Source: DYHD01 sp037445375 (GTDB lineage Bacteria; Nitrospirota; Thermodesulfovibrionia; Thermodesulfovibrionales; Dissulfurispiraceae). Taken from it: DNA of 64,000 bases. This document shows positions 51,319-61,055 of this stretch, piece after piece (position 1 is the stretch's first letter; each line of letters opens with the position of its first letter). The position numbers were made by a program, and so were the translations under genes. Below the pieces are notes generated by a model. It was given only the letters and a program-made list of their open reading frames with translations. It made no database searches and had not been told where the DNA came from. Where the stretch lies: assembly GCA_037445375.1 (NCBI GenBank), contig JBBIKS010000007.1:22140-86139 (forward strand), read 5' to 3'.

Positions 51319-52596
51319 ATGAGTGAGATTATAGATATAATTGGAACAGAGGTCATCGATTCCAGAGGAAACCCGACTGTCGAGGTAAATGTATTATTAG
51401 AAAGCGGCGATCTTGGAAAAGCAATTGTCCCTTCAGGGGCTTCCACTGGCGCAAGAGAGGCATTAGAACTTAGAGATGGCGATAAAAAAAGATTTCACGG
51501 TAAGGGCGTTCTGACGGCTGTAAATAATATCTTGAGAAAAATAACCCCTGAAATAATTGGTATGAACTCAGAAGACCAGGTTATTATTGATAAGACATTA
51601 ATTGAGCTTGATGGAACAGAGAATAAAAGCAATCTTGGCGCAAATGCGATACTTGGCGTATCAATGGCTGTCTGCCACGCTGCTGCTAATGAATTAGGGC
51701 TGCCTCTATATAGATATATAGGCGGAGTCAATGCCAAGGAACTCCCAATCCCTATGATGAATTTTATAAACGGCGGCGCGCATGCAGACAACAATCTCGA
51801 TATTCAGGAATTTATGATAATGCCAGTAGGCTTCAAAGATTTCTCCTCAGCACTTAGGACAGGTGCTGAGATATTTCAAACGCTAAAATCAATATTAAAA
51901 AAACAGGGGCTTAATACCGCGGTGGGGGATGAAGGCGGTTTTGCTCCAAATCTTTCTTCCAACGAAGATGCTCTTTCAATTATTATAAAGGCTATTACTG
52001 AAAGTGGTTACACTGCTGGCAAGGATGTATTTCTTGCGCTTGATGTTGCATCTTCTGAATTCTATAAAGATGGCAAGTATAATCTCGATAATAAAATGAT
52101 ATCTTCTTCAAAACTAATTGATTACTACGCCATGTTGATAGAGAAGTATCCAATTATATCCATAGAAGATGGCTTGGCTGAGAACGACTGGCAGGGTTGG
52201 GAAGTTCTAACAAAGAAGTTGGGCGGCAAGGTGCAGCTTGTGGGTGATGACCTTTTTGTTACTAATACAAAAATACTTAAAGAGGGTATAGATAAAGGGA
52301 TTGCAAATTCTATACTAATTAAACTCAACCAGATAGGAACAGTTACCGAGACTCTTGACGCAATTGAAATGGCAAAAAAGGCAGGATATACTGTGATTAT
52401 ATCTCACAGATCAGGCGAGACAGAGGACACTACGATCGCAGACCTTTCTGTTGCATGCAATACCGGTTTTATAAAGACAGGTTCTTTATCCCGCAGCGAA
52501 AGGATTGCCAAATATAACAGGCTGCTGAGGATTGAAGGGGAATTAGGAACATCGGCAGTCTTTAGAGGCAAAGATTATTTTTATAATTTAACTTAA
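51319..52596 (+). CDS. eno: Enolase
   Basis: Converts 2-phosphoglycerate to phosphoenolpyruvate. It has 425 residues, the standard length, with GAPSTGAREALELRDG-like sequence (SGASTGAREALELRDGD), the Mg2+ and active-site segments TAVGDEGGFAPNL, SIEDGL and LIKLNQIGT, and the SHRSGETEDTTIADL enolase signature. GGAGGG precedes the ATG. It is a single gene between repeats, and a CCTAAGTTGAGC word follows the stop. Confidence 0.98.
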   Translation: MSEIIDIIGTEVIDSRGNPTVEVNVLLESGDLGKAIVPSGASTGAREALELRDGDKKRFHGKGVLTAVNNILRKITPEIIGMNSEDQVIIDKTLIELDGTENKSNLGANAILGVSMAVCHAAANELGLPLYRYIGGVNAKELPIPMMNFINGGAHADNNLDIQEFMIMPVGFKDFSSALRTGAEIFQTLKSILKKQGLNTAVGDEGGFAPNLSSNEDALSIIIKAITESGYTAGKDVFLALDVASSEFYKDGKYNLDNKMISSSKLIDYYAMLIEKYPIISIEDGLAENDWQGWEVLTKKLGGKVQLVGDDLFVTNTKILKEGIDKGIANSILIKLNQIGTVTETLDAIEMAKKAGYTVIISHRSGETEDTTIADLSVACNTGFIKTGSLSRSERIAKYNRLLRIEGELGTSAVFRGKDYFYNLT

Positions 52597-52638
52597 CCCT
52601 AAGTTGAGCTAATTGATTTCTAAATACTTATTCTGCCT

Positions 52639-52714
52639 GTCATTACGAACATCAACAAGGCGTGAGGAGTCTTTTGTGTAAAATGTTAAGATTCCTCGCT
52701 TTGCTCGGAATGAC
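52639..52714. repeat. 76-bp REP-like repeat (copy 2)
   Basis: GTCATTACGAA to CTCGGAATGAC; the same length and order as copy 1 at 37129-37204 (GTGAGGAGTCTTTTG, TTAAGATTCCTCGC). The ends are imperfect inverted repeats. It is non-coding and lies between eno and ftsB. Confidence 0.8.
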
Positions 52715-52801
52715 AAGAAAGAATCACTTAAACTTTGATGCTGATGATTCAGATGAAATTGCTGCCATTAGGCAGGCTCAGGGTGACAATTTGATTAAGA
52801 T

Positions 52802-53149
52802 ATGGTCATGAGAAAAAGCGGGAAAACTAAAAATCTCAGGCAGCAGGTTGAGTCTGAGCGGAAAAAGAGGAGCTTGTTTTTTTTCACTTTTATCGCGATT
52901 GCTTTTTTATATGTCATTATCTCAGCCGTTTTTGGCGATAGGGGGCTGATAAAGTATTATGAGCTTAAAAATACTGAAAAAGCCCTTCGGGCTGAGATTG
53001 AGAGTTTGCAAAAAGGCAATGAACAACTAAAAACTCAAATAGATGCATTAAATAAGGATTCATTTTTGAAGGAAAAATATGCAAGGGAGAACTTTGGGTT
53101 AGCAAAACCTGAAGAATATATTTATCAATTCAAGGAAAATGAAAGATAG
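52802..53149 (+). CDS. ftsB: FtsB/DivIC-family septum protein
   Basis: A 115-residue bitopic membrane protein: a basic N-terminus, one membrane helix (about 25-45), a coiled coil (about 50-90; KALRAEIESLQKGNEQLKTQI) and a C-terminal FLKEKYARENFGLAKPEEYIY, which fits FtsB/DivIC of the division complex. An in-frame ATG at 52808 is an alternative start. Its end overlaps the GH57 gene by 11 bp. Confidence 0.88.
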   Translation: MVMRKSGKTKNLRQQVESERKKRSLFFFTFIAIAFLYVIISAVFGDRGLIKYYELKNTEKALRAEIESLQKGNEQLKTQIDALNKDSFLKEKYARENFGLAKPEEYIYQFKENER

Positions 53150-55355
53150 CCCACTTTATATAGCCTTCCTTTGGCATTTTCATCAACCCAATTATAAAGA
53201 CCCTCATACAGGAATCTACAGACTTCCTTGGGTAAGGCTTCACGGTATAAAGGATTATCTCGACATGGTCAAAAGGGTTGAGAAATTCCCCTCGCTGAAG
53301 CTGACATTCAATATCGTCCCTTCGCTCATGGAGCAGTTAAATGACTATGTCGAGAATGATGCGAAAGATATATATCTGCTTCTTACATTGAAAAATCCTA
53401 ATGACCTAACTGAGGCAGAGAAGATTTTCATACTCGAAAACTTCTTTCTTGCAAACTGGGATAATATGATTAAACCATACCCCAGATATTATGAACTTTT
53501 GCAAAAAAGGGGGTTTAGGTTTACAAAGAAAGATTTAGCAAAGGTATCCCGTTATTTTTCCGAAGGTGATATAAGAGACCTTCAGGTATTATTTAATCTT
53601 AGCTGGGTTGACCCTATATTCAGAGATGCCGATCCATTTTTGAAGGGATTGATGCAAAGGGGGCGGGATTTTAATGAAAATGATAAACATATCCTTATTG
53701 ATAAACAAATCGAAATCTTAAGGCAAATTATCCCCACATACAAACGAATGAGTTCAGAAGGACAGGTCGAGTTTTCTGTAAGCCCTTTCTACCATCCAAT
53801 CCTTCCTTTGCTTTGGGATACTGATGTAGCAAGGATTGCTATGCCCGATATGGTTTTGCCCAAAAAGAGATTTTCTTACCCTGAAGATGCCGAGAAACAG
53901 ATTGATATGGCTATAAATTATTTTGAAAGCTTATTCGGATTCAAGCCAACCGGTATGTGGCCATCTGAAGGTTCTGTAAGCAATGATGTTGCTAACGCTA
54001 TTAAAATTAGGGGGATTAAATGGATTGCAACTGATGAAGAGGTATTGTCAAGGTCATTGTCTAGACCCTTAAGGGATTCGCAAGGATATCCGATAGATGC
54101 AGATTCGCTTTATAAACAATATAATTTTAATGATATATCAATACTCTTTCGGGATCACCTATTATCAGACCTTATAGGCTTTTCGTATTCGGGGTGGAAT
54201 ACCGAAAATGCTGTTAGTGATTTCATAAACAGGCTTGTTCAGATAAGAAATATCCTGCCTTATGACCGTCCATATATTGTGCCAATAATCATAGACGGTG
54301 AGAATGCTTGGGAATACTATGTAAATGATGGCAACGACTTTCTCGATGGCATTTACAGTGCGCTGACTAAGGATGAAAGATTCAGGACAGTCAAAATCTC
54401 AGAATTTTTGGACCAGCACGGCAATGGAGACCGGCTTTCCAATTTGCATCCCGGCTCTTGGATAAATGCTAATTTTAAGATTTGGATAGGACATCAGGAA
54501 GACAATCTTGCATGGGACTATCTTTCGAGGGCGCGAGAGGATCTTGCCTCATTTTCAGCTTCCCATAATGACTTGGATTTAAGCGCTGCATGGGAAGCAA
54601 TATATATTGCAGAAGGCAGTGACTGGAACTGGTGGTATGGGGATGAGCATGTAACTGAAACACAAGAGGATTTTGATGAATTATTCAGGGGCTATTTAAT
54701 AAAGGTGTATGAACATATGGGAACAGATATCCCTCATTACCTATATGTTCCATTAAAGATTGAAGCAAGAAGCATACAGCCACAGATACAGCCCCGAGGA
54801 TTTATTTACCCAAAGATAGACGGGGTTATGACAAGCTACTTTGAGTGGTATCTGGGCGCATTAGTTGATGTCAAAAGATCCGGCGGGAGTATGCACAAGT
54901 CCGAAAGCTTTATTGCGAGCGTCCATTATGGATTCAATAAAGAGAATCTTTATATAAGGCTTGATCCCTTTAAGACCTTAGGTGAAATCAATGGAGAAGT
55001 ATTCTTTCAGATAAATATCCTGTATCCCTTCCTTTTTAAGCTTATATTTAATCCATTCTTATCTCAAGCGGCGTTTCTGTTAGAAAAGATTGATGAAAAG
55101 TGGGTTATGAGTAAAGATAATATTAAGGCGGCATATAAAGATATCTTTGAAATAGAGATCCCTTTCGAGGATATAAAGGCAAAAGAAAACGACGAAATCC
55201 ATTTCTGCGTAGAAATATTTATTAACGGCAAAAATGGCATTTTGACAGCCGATAGTGCTGCCAAAAAATCTGATATTCTGGAAAGATGTCCATGGCGAGG
55301 TTTTATTACAGTTACTGTTCCTGCTCCACACTTCGAATCTTTGATGTGGTATTAA
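53139..55355 (+). CDS. GH57-family glycoside hydrolase (alpha-amylase/branching type)
   Basis: A 738-residue protein of glycoside hydrolase family 57, which act on starch or glycogen-like alpha-glucans. It begins IAFLWHFHQPNYKDPHTG, as family members do; the nucleophile region is GMWPSEGSVSND, and the acid/base region is IIDGENAWEYYVNDG. A C-terminal beta-rich domain (about 560-738) follows the barrel. No signal peptide is present, so it is cytoplasmic, probably in glycogen use. It overlaps ftsB by 11 bp, and lysS follows after 103 bp. Confidence 0.9.
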   Translation: MKDSPLYIAFLWHFHQPNYKDPHTGIYRLPWVRLHGIKDYLDMVKRVEKFPSLKLTFNIVPSLMEQLNDYVENDAKDIYLLLTLKNPNDLTEAEKIFILENFFLANWDNMIKPYPRYYELLQKRGFRFTKKDLAKVSRYFSEGDIRDLQVLFNLSWVDPIFRDADPFLKGLMQRGRDFNENDKHILIDKQIEILRQIIPTYKRMSSEGQVEFSVSPFYHPILPLLWDTDVARIAMPDMVLPKKRFSYPEDAEKQIDMAINYFESLFGFKPTGMWPSEGSVSNDVANAIKIRGIKWIATDEEVLSRSLSRPLRDSQGYPIDADSLYKQYNFNDISILFRDHLLSDLIGFSYSGWNTENAVSDFINRLVQIRNILPYDRPYIVPIIIDGENAWEYYVNDGNDFLDGIYSALTKDERFRTVKISEFLDQHGNGDRLSNLHPGSWINANFKIWIGHQEDNLAWDYLSRAREDLASFSASHNDLDLSAAWEAIYIAEGSDWNWWYGDEHVTETQEDFDELFRGYLIKVYEHMGTDIPHYLYVPLKIEARSIQPQIQPRGFIYPKIDGVMTSYFEWYLGALVDVKRSGGSMHKSESFIASVHYGFNKENLYIRLDPFKTLGEINGEVFFQINILYPFLFKLIFNPFLSQAAFLLEKIDEKWVMSKDNIKAAYKDIFEIEIPFEDIKAKENDEIHFCVEIFINGKNGILTADSAAKKSDILERCPWRGFITVTVPAPHFESLMWY

Positions 55356-55458
55356 TCCGAAAATTTTACAAAAAGATTATATTTTCTAATCCAACCCAAA
55401 CAACACGTTCTGCCTAAATTTGCCAAACTGCTTCAACAACGGTTATAATTTAATCCTT

Positions 55459-56937
55459 ATGGAAGAGGTAAATGTTTTAATAGAACAAAGGCTTAAAAAA
55501 CTTGAAGATTTACGGAATGGTGGGATTGACCCTTATGATGGACAGTTCATCCCCGATTCAAAGGCATCTGATATTCAGGAGAGATTTCTTGATGTCTCTC
55601 ATGAGACGTTTGAAAATGAGACAATCAACGTAAGGATGGCAGGCAGAATTGTTGCGCTAAGGGATTTCGGGAAGGCAGCATTTTCTCACATTCAGGATTC
55701 AACAGCCAAGATACAGCTTTATTTTAAAAAGGACATTCTTAAGGAGCAGTTTCAACTTTTAAAAAAACTTGACATCGGCGATATTATCGGAGTTGCAGGC
55801 AGGCTTTTTAAGACTAAGACTAACGAGTTAACAATCGAGGTCACTGAGTATTTCATATTAAGCAAGTCACTCAGACCGCTGCCTGAAAAATGGCATGGAC
55901 TTAGGGACATAGAAATCAGGTATAGGCAGAGATATGTTGACCTGATAGTTAATCCTCAAGTTAAAGAGATTTTTGCTAAAAGAAGCGCAATAATAAAGGC
56001 TATAAGGGATTTCCTCGAGATGAAGAATTTTATCGAGGTTGAGACACCTATGATGCATCAGATTCCGGGCGGGGCTGCTGCCAAGCCTTTCTCCACCCAT
56101 CATAATGCCCTTGACCTTGACCTGTATCTCAGGATTGCTCCTGAATTATACCTGAAAAGGCTTTTGGTAGGCGGTTATGAAAGGGTTTTTGAGCTGAACA
56201 AAAACTTCCGAAATGAGGGGATATCAACCCGTCATAATCCTGAATTCACTATGCTAGAATTTTATATTGCTTACAGGGATTATGAATTCTTGATGACACT
56301 TACGGAGGAGCTTTTCTCTTATATTGCAAATAGAGTCTTAGGCACTCTGAAGATACCTTATGGTGAGGAGACCATTGACCTTACCCCCCCATGGCCGAGA
56401 ATAAAGATGCTCGACGCACTAAAACTTAAAGGACTCCCTGAAGATGCTGTCTCTAATCACGACATAGCATTACAATGGGCACAATCTAAAGGCATTGAAA
56501 TTTCAAAAAGTTCATCTATTAGTAAGATTTTAGATGAAATATTTAAGGAGCTTATAGAGCCCGAACTTATACAGCCTACCTTTATCATAGATTACCCCGT
56601 GGAACTTTCTCCTTTGGCTAAAAAGAAGCGGGATAACCCTCAATTAGTCGAGAGATTTGAGCTTTTTATCGCCACAAGGGAGATAGCCAATGCATTTTCT
56701 GAGTTGAATGATCCTATAGACCAGAAAGAGAGATTTTTAAGACAGGTCGAAGCCAAAAAACTGGGCGATGAGGAGGCTCATTGGATGGATGAGGATTTTG
56801 TCAGGGCTCTTGAATTCGGTATGCCTCCAGCTGCGGGGGAAGGCATAGGGATAGACAGATTAGTAATGCTGCTTACGAATTCCCCATCCATTAGGGATGT
56901 TATCCTATTTCCTCAGTTAAAACCTGAACAATCATAG
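55459..56937 (+). CDS. lysS: Lysyl-tRNA synthetase (class II)
   Basis: Charges tRNA-Lys; 492 residues from ATG 55459, which is preferred to an upstream ATG at 55420 because the conserved LIEQRLKKLEDLRNGGIDPY starts right after it. An OB-fold anticodon domain is followed by class II motifs: FIEVETPMMHQIPGGAAA (motif 1), FRNEGISTRHNPEFTMLEFY (motif 2) and GEGIGIDRLVMLLT (motif 3). The stop codon abuts the lolC start. Confidence 0.97.
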   Translation: MEEVNVLIEQRLKKLEDLRNGGIDPYDGQFIPDSKASDIQERFLDVSHETFENETINVRMAGRIVALRDFGKAAFSHIQDSTAKIQLYFKKDILKEQFQLLKKLDIGDIIGVAGRLFKTKTNELTIEVTEYFILSKSLRPLPEKWHGLRDIEIRYRQRYVDLIVNPQVKEIFAKRSAIIKAIRDFLEMKNFIEVETPMMHQIPGGAAAKPFSTHHNALDLDLYLRIAPELYLKRLLVGGYERVFELNKNFRNEGISTRHNPEFTMLEFYIAYRDYEFLMTLTEELFSYIANRVLGTLKIPYGEETIDLTPPWPRIKMLDALKLKGLPEDAVSNHDIALQWAQSKGIEISKSSSISKILDEIFKELIEPELIQPTFIIDYPVELSPLAKKKRDNPQLVERFELFIATREIANAFSELNDPIDQKERFLRQVEAKKLGDEEAHWMDEDFVRALEFGMPPAAGEGIGIDRLVMLLTNSPSIRDVILFPQLKPEQS

Positions 56938-58167
56938 ATGAACCTTCCTTATCAACTCCTGATAGCTCTTAGATATTTAAGATCGAAAAAAAAGCGCAAG
57001 AGCCTTTCCTTCAGCGTTTTTATATCCATATGCGGGGTGGCAGTGGGGGTAATGGCGCTGCTCGTTGTTCTATCAGTTATGACAGGGTTTCATGAGGACC
57101 TGCAAAAAAAAATCTTGGGTGCAAACAGTCATGTGATAGTTCTTAATTACAGAGGCACCATTGAAGATCATGCCTATGTATCGGATAAGCTGAAAAATGA
57201 ACCTCATATTGTAGCTATGTCGCCTTTTGTCATGGGACAGGTTATGGTATCTTATGGAAAGAAGGCACACGGTGTCTTTTTAAGAGGGGTAGATACCGAG
57301 TTAGAAGCAAAAACAACAGATATCTTGAAATATCTGAAGGATACCAAGATTGAAGATATTCGGCAGCAAGGTGATCTCCCTTGGATTATAGTAGGCAGAG
57401 AGCTGTCTTTCATACTGGGGGTGTTGCAGGGTGATGTTGTGAATGTTATTTCTCCTATGGGCGAAATAGGTCCATTAGGCATGCTGCCTAAGGCAAGGCC
57501 TTTTAAGGTGGTTGGAATATTTGAAATAGGGATGTTTGAATATGACACAAATCTCGTCCTTACAGATATCAAATCGGCTCAGAATTTTTTTGGGTATGGA
57601 AATAATATTACTGGTATTGCCTTGAGGCTTGACGATATATATAAGGCATCTATAGTCCGTGATGATATTAGCAAAAAACTAATCTTTCCTTTTTATGCAA
57701 AGGACTGGATACAGATGAATAGAAATCTTTTTTCTGCACTGAAGCTTGAAAAATTTGCTATGTTTGTAATCCTCACATTAATAATCCTTGTCGCCTCCTT
57801 TAATATCGTAAGCACCCTTATGATGAATGTAATGGATAAACAGAAAGAAATTGCTATACTTAAATCCATAGGAGCAACAAATCATGGTATAATGTTAATA
57901 TTTATGATACAGGGGTTATTTATAGGGATAATTGGCACTATATTGGGGATAATAGGAGGCTATGTTTTGGGAAGCGTCATTGATTCATATGAGATAATAA
58001 AGCTTCCAGCAGATGTCTATTATCTCAGCAAGCTGCCAGTAAAAATGAAATTCTTGGATTTTTTTGTGGTCTCGGTATCTGCCATACTGATAAGCTTCAT
58101 TTCAACAATATACCCGTCTTATCAGGCAGCAAGACTACAGCCAGTTGAATTGTTGAGGTATGAGTGA
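56938..58167 (+). CDS. lolC: LolC/LolE-type lipoprotein-releasing permease
   Basis: A 409-residue ABC permease that releases outer-membrane lipoproteins from the inner membrane. One N-terminal membrane helix precedes a large periplasmic domain (about 45-260) and three C-terminal helices. The N-terminus IALRYLRSKKKRKSLSFSVFIS and the C-terminal YPSYQAARLQPVELLRYE are family hallmarks. One permease only is present, as in LolCD or LolFD-like systems with a homodimer. It starts immediately after the lysS stop and ends within the start of the small membrane gene. Confidence 0.93.
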   Translation: MNLPYQLLIALRYLRSKKKRKSLSFSVFISICGVAVGVMALLVVLSVMTGFHEDLQKKILGANSHVIVLNYRGTIEDHAYVSDKLKNEPHIVAMSPFVMGQVMVSYGKKAHGVFLRGVDTELEAKTTDILKYLKDTKIEDIRQQGDLPWIIVGRELSFILGVLQGDVVNVISPMGEIGPLGMLPKARPFKVVGIFEIGMFEYDTNLVLTDIKSAQNFFGYGNNITGIALRLDDIYKASIVRDDISKKLIFPFYAKDWIQMNRNLFSALKLEKFAMFVILTLIILVASFNIVSTLMMNVMDKQKEIAILKSIGATNHGIMLIFMIQGLFIGIIGTILGIIGGYVLGSVIDSYEIIKLPADVYYLSKLPVKMKFLDFFVVSVSAILISFISTIYPSYQAARLQPVELLRYE

Positions 58168-58415
58168 TGAAATTTATCAGAAACATGATTATCTTAGGCA
58201 TTATTTTCTTCATTATTTTTCTTGCCATTGCTATTAGTGGCGGAGGAGACAAGTTCAGATGGGTCGGCAAACAAATAGGCGGAGTTGCAGCGGTTGCAGG
58301 TAACAAATTGGCATTAGAAGCAGATGAATGGAGAAAAACGGCTCTGGAATACGAAAAGAGAATCAAAGAAACAACTGCTCCTTCTCCTGAGAGGGAAAAG
58401 GCTAAAAGCAAGTGA
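58167..58415 (+). CDS. Small membrane protein between lolC and lolD
   Basis: An 82-residue protein: one N-terminal membrane helix (about residues 5-26, IILGIIFFIIFLAIAIS), then a short polar segment with WVGKQIGGVAAVAGNKLALEADEW and a charged, probably helical tail. I do not recognise the family. Start ATG 58167 overlaps the lolC stop by one base (TGATG), and its 3' end overlaps lolD (GTGA), so it is translated in step with both. It might be a LolCD accessory subunit, a role inferred from position only. Confidence 0.75.
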   Translation: MKFIRNMIILGIIFFIIFLAIAISGGGDKFRWVGKQIGGVAAVAGNKLALEADEWRKTALEYEKRIKETTAPSPEREKAKSK

Positions 58416-59149
58416 AGGAACTTATATGGGTAAAGGAACTGAAGAAATCCTTTCATTCCCCCGCTGGTGAACTTAAGGTCCTAAAGGATATTGATGTCTT
58501 ATTCTTTGAAGGAGAGATTGTCAGCATAGTCGGCGTCTCTGGCGCTGGTAAAAGCACCCTTCTACATATTATAGGAACCCTCGATAAACCGACATCTGGG
58601 TCTGTTCAATATAAGAGCCGTGATTCTTCAGATTGGGCAGATCCTTTCTCTTTGAGCAACGGAGAATTAGCCTTATTTAGAAACAAAGAGATTGGGTTTA
58701 TTTTCCAGTTTCATTATCTTTTGCCAGAATTCACTGCTATTGAGAATGTAATGATGCCGGGTCTCATCTGCATGAAAAGTCAAAAGGATTTAACCATTGA
58801 ATCCCTTAAAGAAAGTGCAAAAATTCTGCTTGACAATCTTGGCATTTACGCAAGAAAAGACCATAAGCCTGGTGAGCTCTCAGGCGGTGAACAGCAAAGG
58901 GTTGCAGTTGCAAGGGCTTTGATACAAAATCCGAGAATAGTTCTTGCGGATGAGCCTACAGGGAACTTAGATATCGCAACAGGGGAAGATCTTTTTGAAC
59001 TTATGATGGATTTGAATTCAAAAACAGGTATTACTTTTATTATCGTGACCCATAATCCCTCCCTTTCGGAAAGATGCCACAGAATAATGAAAATGACGGA
59101 CGGAAGGATTGTTGAAATTAAAAATAATAAGGACTTAAAAGTTCAGTGA
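58412..59149 (+). CDS. lolD: Lipoprotein-releasing ABC ATPase
   Basis: The ATPase of the LolCD complex, 245 residues. Walker A GVSGAGKSTLL, Q-loop FIFQFHYLLPEFTAIENVM, signature LSGGEQQRVAVARALI, Walker B ILADEPTGNLD (as IVLADEPTGNLD) and H-loop VTHNP are all present; the Q-loop-adjacent LPEFTA is typical of LolD. It starts with GTG, overlapping the small membrane gene by 4 bp. Confidence 0.95.
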   Translation: MKELIWVKELKKSFHSPAGELKVLKDIDVLFFEGEIVSIVGVSGAGKSTLLHIIGTLDKPTSGSVQYKSRDSSDWADPFSLSNGELALFRNKEIGFIFQFHYLLPEFTAIENVMMPGLICMKSQKDLTIESLKESAKILLDNLGIYARKDHKPGELSGGEQQRVAVARALIQNPRIVLADEPTGNLDIATGEDLFELMMDLNSKTGITFIIVTHNPSLSERCHRIMKMTDGRIVEIKNNKDLKVQ

Positions 59150-59181
59150 GTTTTTTATAGCTTTGATTTATTTCTAATAAT

Positions 59182-59892
59182 CTACAGCCTTTTCAGATGC
59201 CTTATTTCTTCATCAGTCAAATATCGTATCTCACCTGCCTTCAAATCCCCCAGAAAGATGCCGTTTATAGCAACTCTTTTAAGTTTCAATACAGGATGAC
59301 CGACTGCATCAAACATTCTCCTTATCTGTCGTTTCCTGCCTTCATATATTGTGATTTCAAGCCATGAGTTGTTTTCTGAATGTCCTATTATCCTTACCTT
59401 TGCAGGAAGGGTCATACCGTCTTCAAGCTTAATACCATTAGAAAGCTTGGAGATTTCCACACCTTCTATAGAGCCTTTGACCTTAACTAAATATGTCTTT
59501 GGTATCTTTTTTGCTGGATGAGTGATTGAGTTAGAAATATCCCCATCATTTGTAAGCAAAATCAGACCCTCTGTATCATAATCCAGCCTTCCAACAGGAA
59601 AAACCCTGATTCTCACTCTCTTAAGAAAATCCTTGATTGTCGGTCTTCCCTCGGGGTCAGAAAGTGAGGTAATAACACCTTTTGGTTTATAAAATGCCAG
59701 ATATGCCTTTGGCTGTGATTTAGTTAATATTTTACCGTCAAGTTTTATGTGGTCTCTTTCTGGATCAGCCTTCATGCCTATTGTAGCTACCTTTCCGTTA
59801 ACGGTTATCCTGCCAGAAAGAATAAGATCTTCTGCCTTTCTCCTTGATGCTATCCCCATCATTGCTATTATTTTTTGTATGCGCTGCTCCAT
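59182..59892 (-). CDS. rluB: RluB/RsuA-type ribosomal pseudouridine synthase
   Basis: A 236-residue pseudouridine synthase. The N-terminal S4 domain (about 1-60) includes KIIAMMGIASRRKAEDLI. The catalytic domain has GRLDYDTEGLILLTNDGD with the active-site Asp, LVKVKGSIEG and KRQIRRMFDAVGHPV. RluB would act on 23S rRNA; RsuA or RluE are other members of the family. It converges on lolD with a short gap. Confidence 0.93.
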   Translation of the reverse strand: MEQRIQKIIAMMGIASRRKAEDLILSGRITVNGKVATIGMKADPERDHIKLDGKILTKSQPKAYLAFYKPKGVITSLSDPEGRPTIKDFLKRVRIRVFPVGRLDYDTEGLILLTNDGDISNSITHPAKKIPKTYLVKVKGSIEGVEISKLSNGIKLEDGMTLPAKVRIIGHSENNSWLEITIYEGRKRQIRRMFDAVGHPVLKLKRVAINGIFLGDLKAGEIRYLTDEEIRHLKRL

Positions 59893-60309
59893 ATTTGGTA
59901 TTATTTTTTCACCTAAATCCTGATTTGTAAATTATAGAATTGCTTCCCCATCTGTGAAGCAGAGTTTGTGAGGTAGAATAATGCACCTTGAGATTTACTG
60001 CAACTCGCTTATTCCATCAAGCTTATTATCATCTGTCATAGAATGCCACAATTCCCATCTTAAATCCTCTATATTGAATCCCCGCATCTGATTTTTAGAC
60101 TATTGCCCTGTAGCACTGTCGCCCCATTAAACTAACGAGGTGTTTCAGGACAAACCTACCTGTTCGCTGCACGCAGACAGGGGTTTTCGGGTATCAATGC
60201 CTGCTCTTTTGGAATTAAACGCAATTTTGGTTTACCCCGTAAAGAAAACAAGCTATAGATGCCCCAAAAATCTTTGCCTTCCGCTACAAAGGGAGAAATC
60301 TAATCTTTC
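59893..60309. other. Gap between thyX and rluB
   Basis: 417 bp, no secure gene. A 30-codon minus-strand frame (59995-60087; starts MRGFNIEDLRWELWHSM) looks protein-like but has no clear ribosome-binding site. The part at 60177-60237 (TTTTCGGGTAT...GAATTAAACGCAATTTTGG) resembles 39829-39888, preceded by a CCTGT...ACAGG hairpin. Confidence 0.45.
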
Positions 60310-61038
60310 TTATAAAACCTTGTATCTCTTTCTTACTTCTTCTCTTTTGCCGCAGCTATAGTCTCCTTCAGGGCAGGGGGCATAAAGGCAGGCAGGCCCA
60401 GCTTTTGCAAATATGGAGGAGGCAGTCTTTTTAACAAGAGAGAGCATATCTTCAGCCACTTGCCTAATCTCCCATTGCGCGCGGTTGCAGCATCTTTGTC
60501 TAAAAAAATGCAGCAACTCCCTTGCATTCATTGTTACCATTATCTTTGTCTCAGCAGCATTAGGAAGCACAAATCTTGCGTCCTGATTAGCAAGCTCGCC
60601 TTTTATTCCATTTTCATTTAGCTTTGAAACAATGTGATTATAGGCTTTTTGAGCTTCCATCATGAAATTGGTGAAATATTCCTTCAATTCAGGGTCTTTC
60701 ACAATGGTCGGGGGAATTATATAATCAAAACCTGATGCCTCGCTCACATATCTTTGTGACTGCTGGCTGTATGATGCTATTCTATGCCTTACGAGCTGAT
60801 GAGAACAAGCCCTTGAAATGCCCTCAATCGCAAAGGTGAACGATGAATGCTCTATGGGGCTCATGTGTCCCATTTTCATGAGTTTTTCAACAAAAGCCTG
60901 CTGATCTCTTTTCTTTATCTTTTCTTTGAGCGCCTCGATATCAGAAGAGCTGTAGCAAAGCTTTGAAGCCATTGCGACTGTCTCTTCAGGTTCGGGAGTA
61001 TATTTGAGAAGGATGACTTTTAGGTTAGTCTCTTGCAT
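60310..61038 (-). CDS. thyX: Flavin-dependent thymidylate synthase
   Basis: Makes dTMP from dUMP with FAD and methylenetetrahydrofolate. It has 242 residues; the ThyX signature RHRIASYSQQSQRY starts at residue 84, followed by the FAD/dUMP-binding segment NARELLHFFRQRCCNRAQWEIR. ThyX does not need the ThyA/DHFR pair and suits anaerobes. It is the last gene of the hisC-hisB-M50-thyX run; the start is 17 bp after the M50 gene. Confidence 0.96.
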   Translation of the reverse strand: MQETNLKVILLKYTPEPEETVAMASKLCYSSSDIEALKEKIKKRDQQAFVEKLMKMGHMSPIEHSSFTFAIEGISRACSHQLVRHRIASYSQQSQRYVSEASGFDYIIPPTIVKDPELKEYFTNFMMEAQKAYNHIVSKLNENGIKGELANQDARFVLPNAAETKIMVTMNARELLHFFRQRCCNRAQWEIRQVAEDMLSLVKKTASSIFAKAGPACLYAPCPEGDYSCGKREEVRKRYKVL

Positions 61039-61055
61039 GTGTAGCCCCTATATAT

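Noticed and set aside
60140..60361. 73-codon plus-strand frame overlapping the end of thyX
   Set aside because: It runs from repeat sequence into the complement of thyX; no motif.
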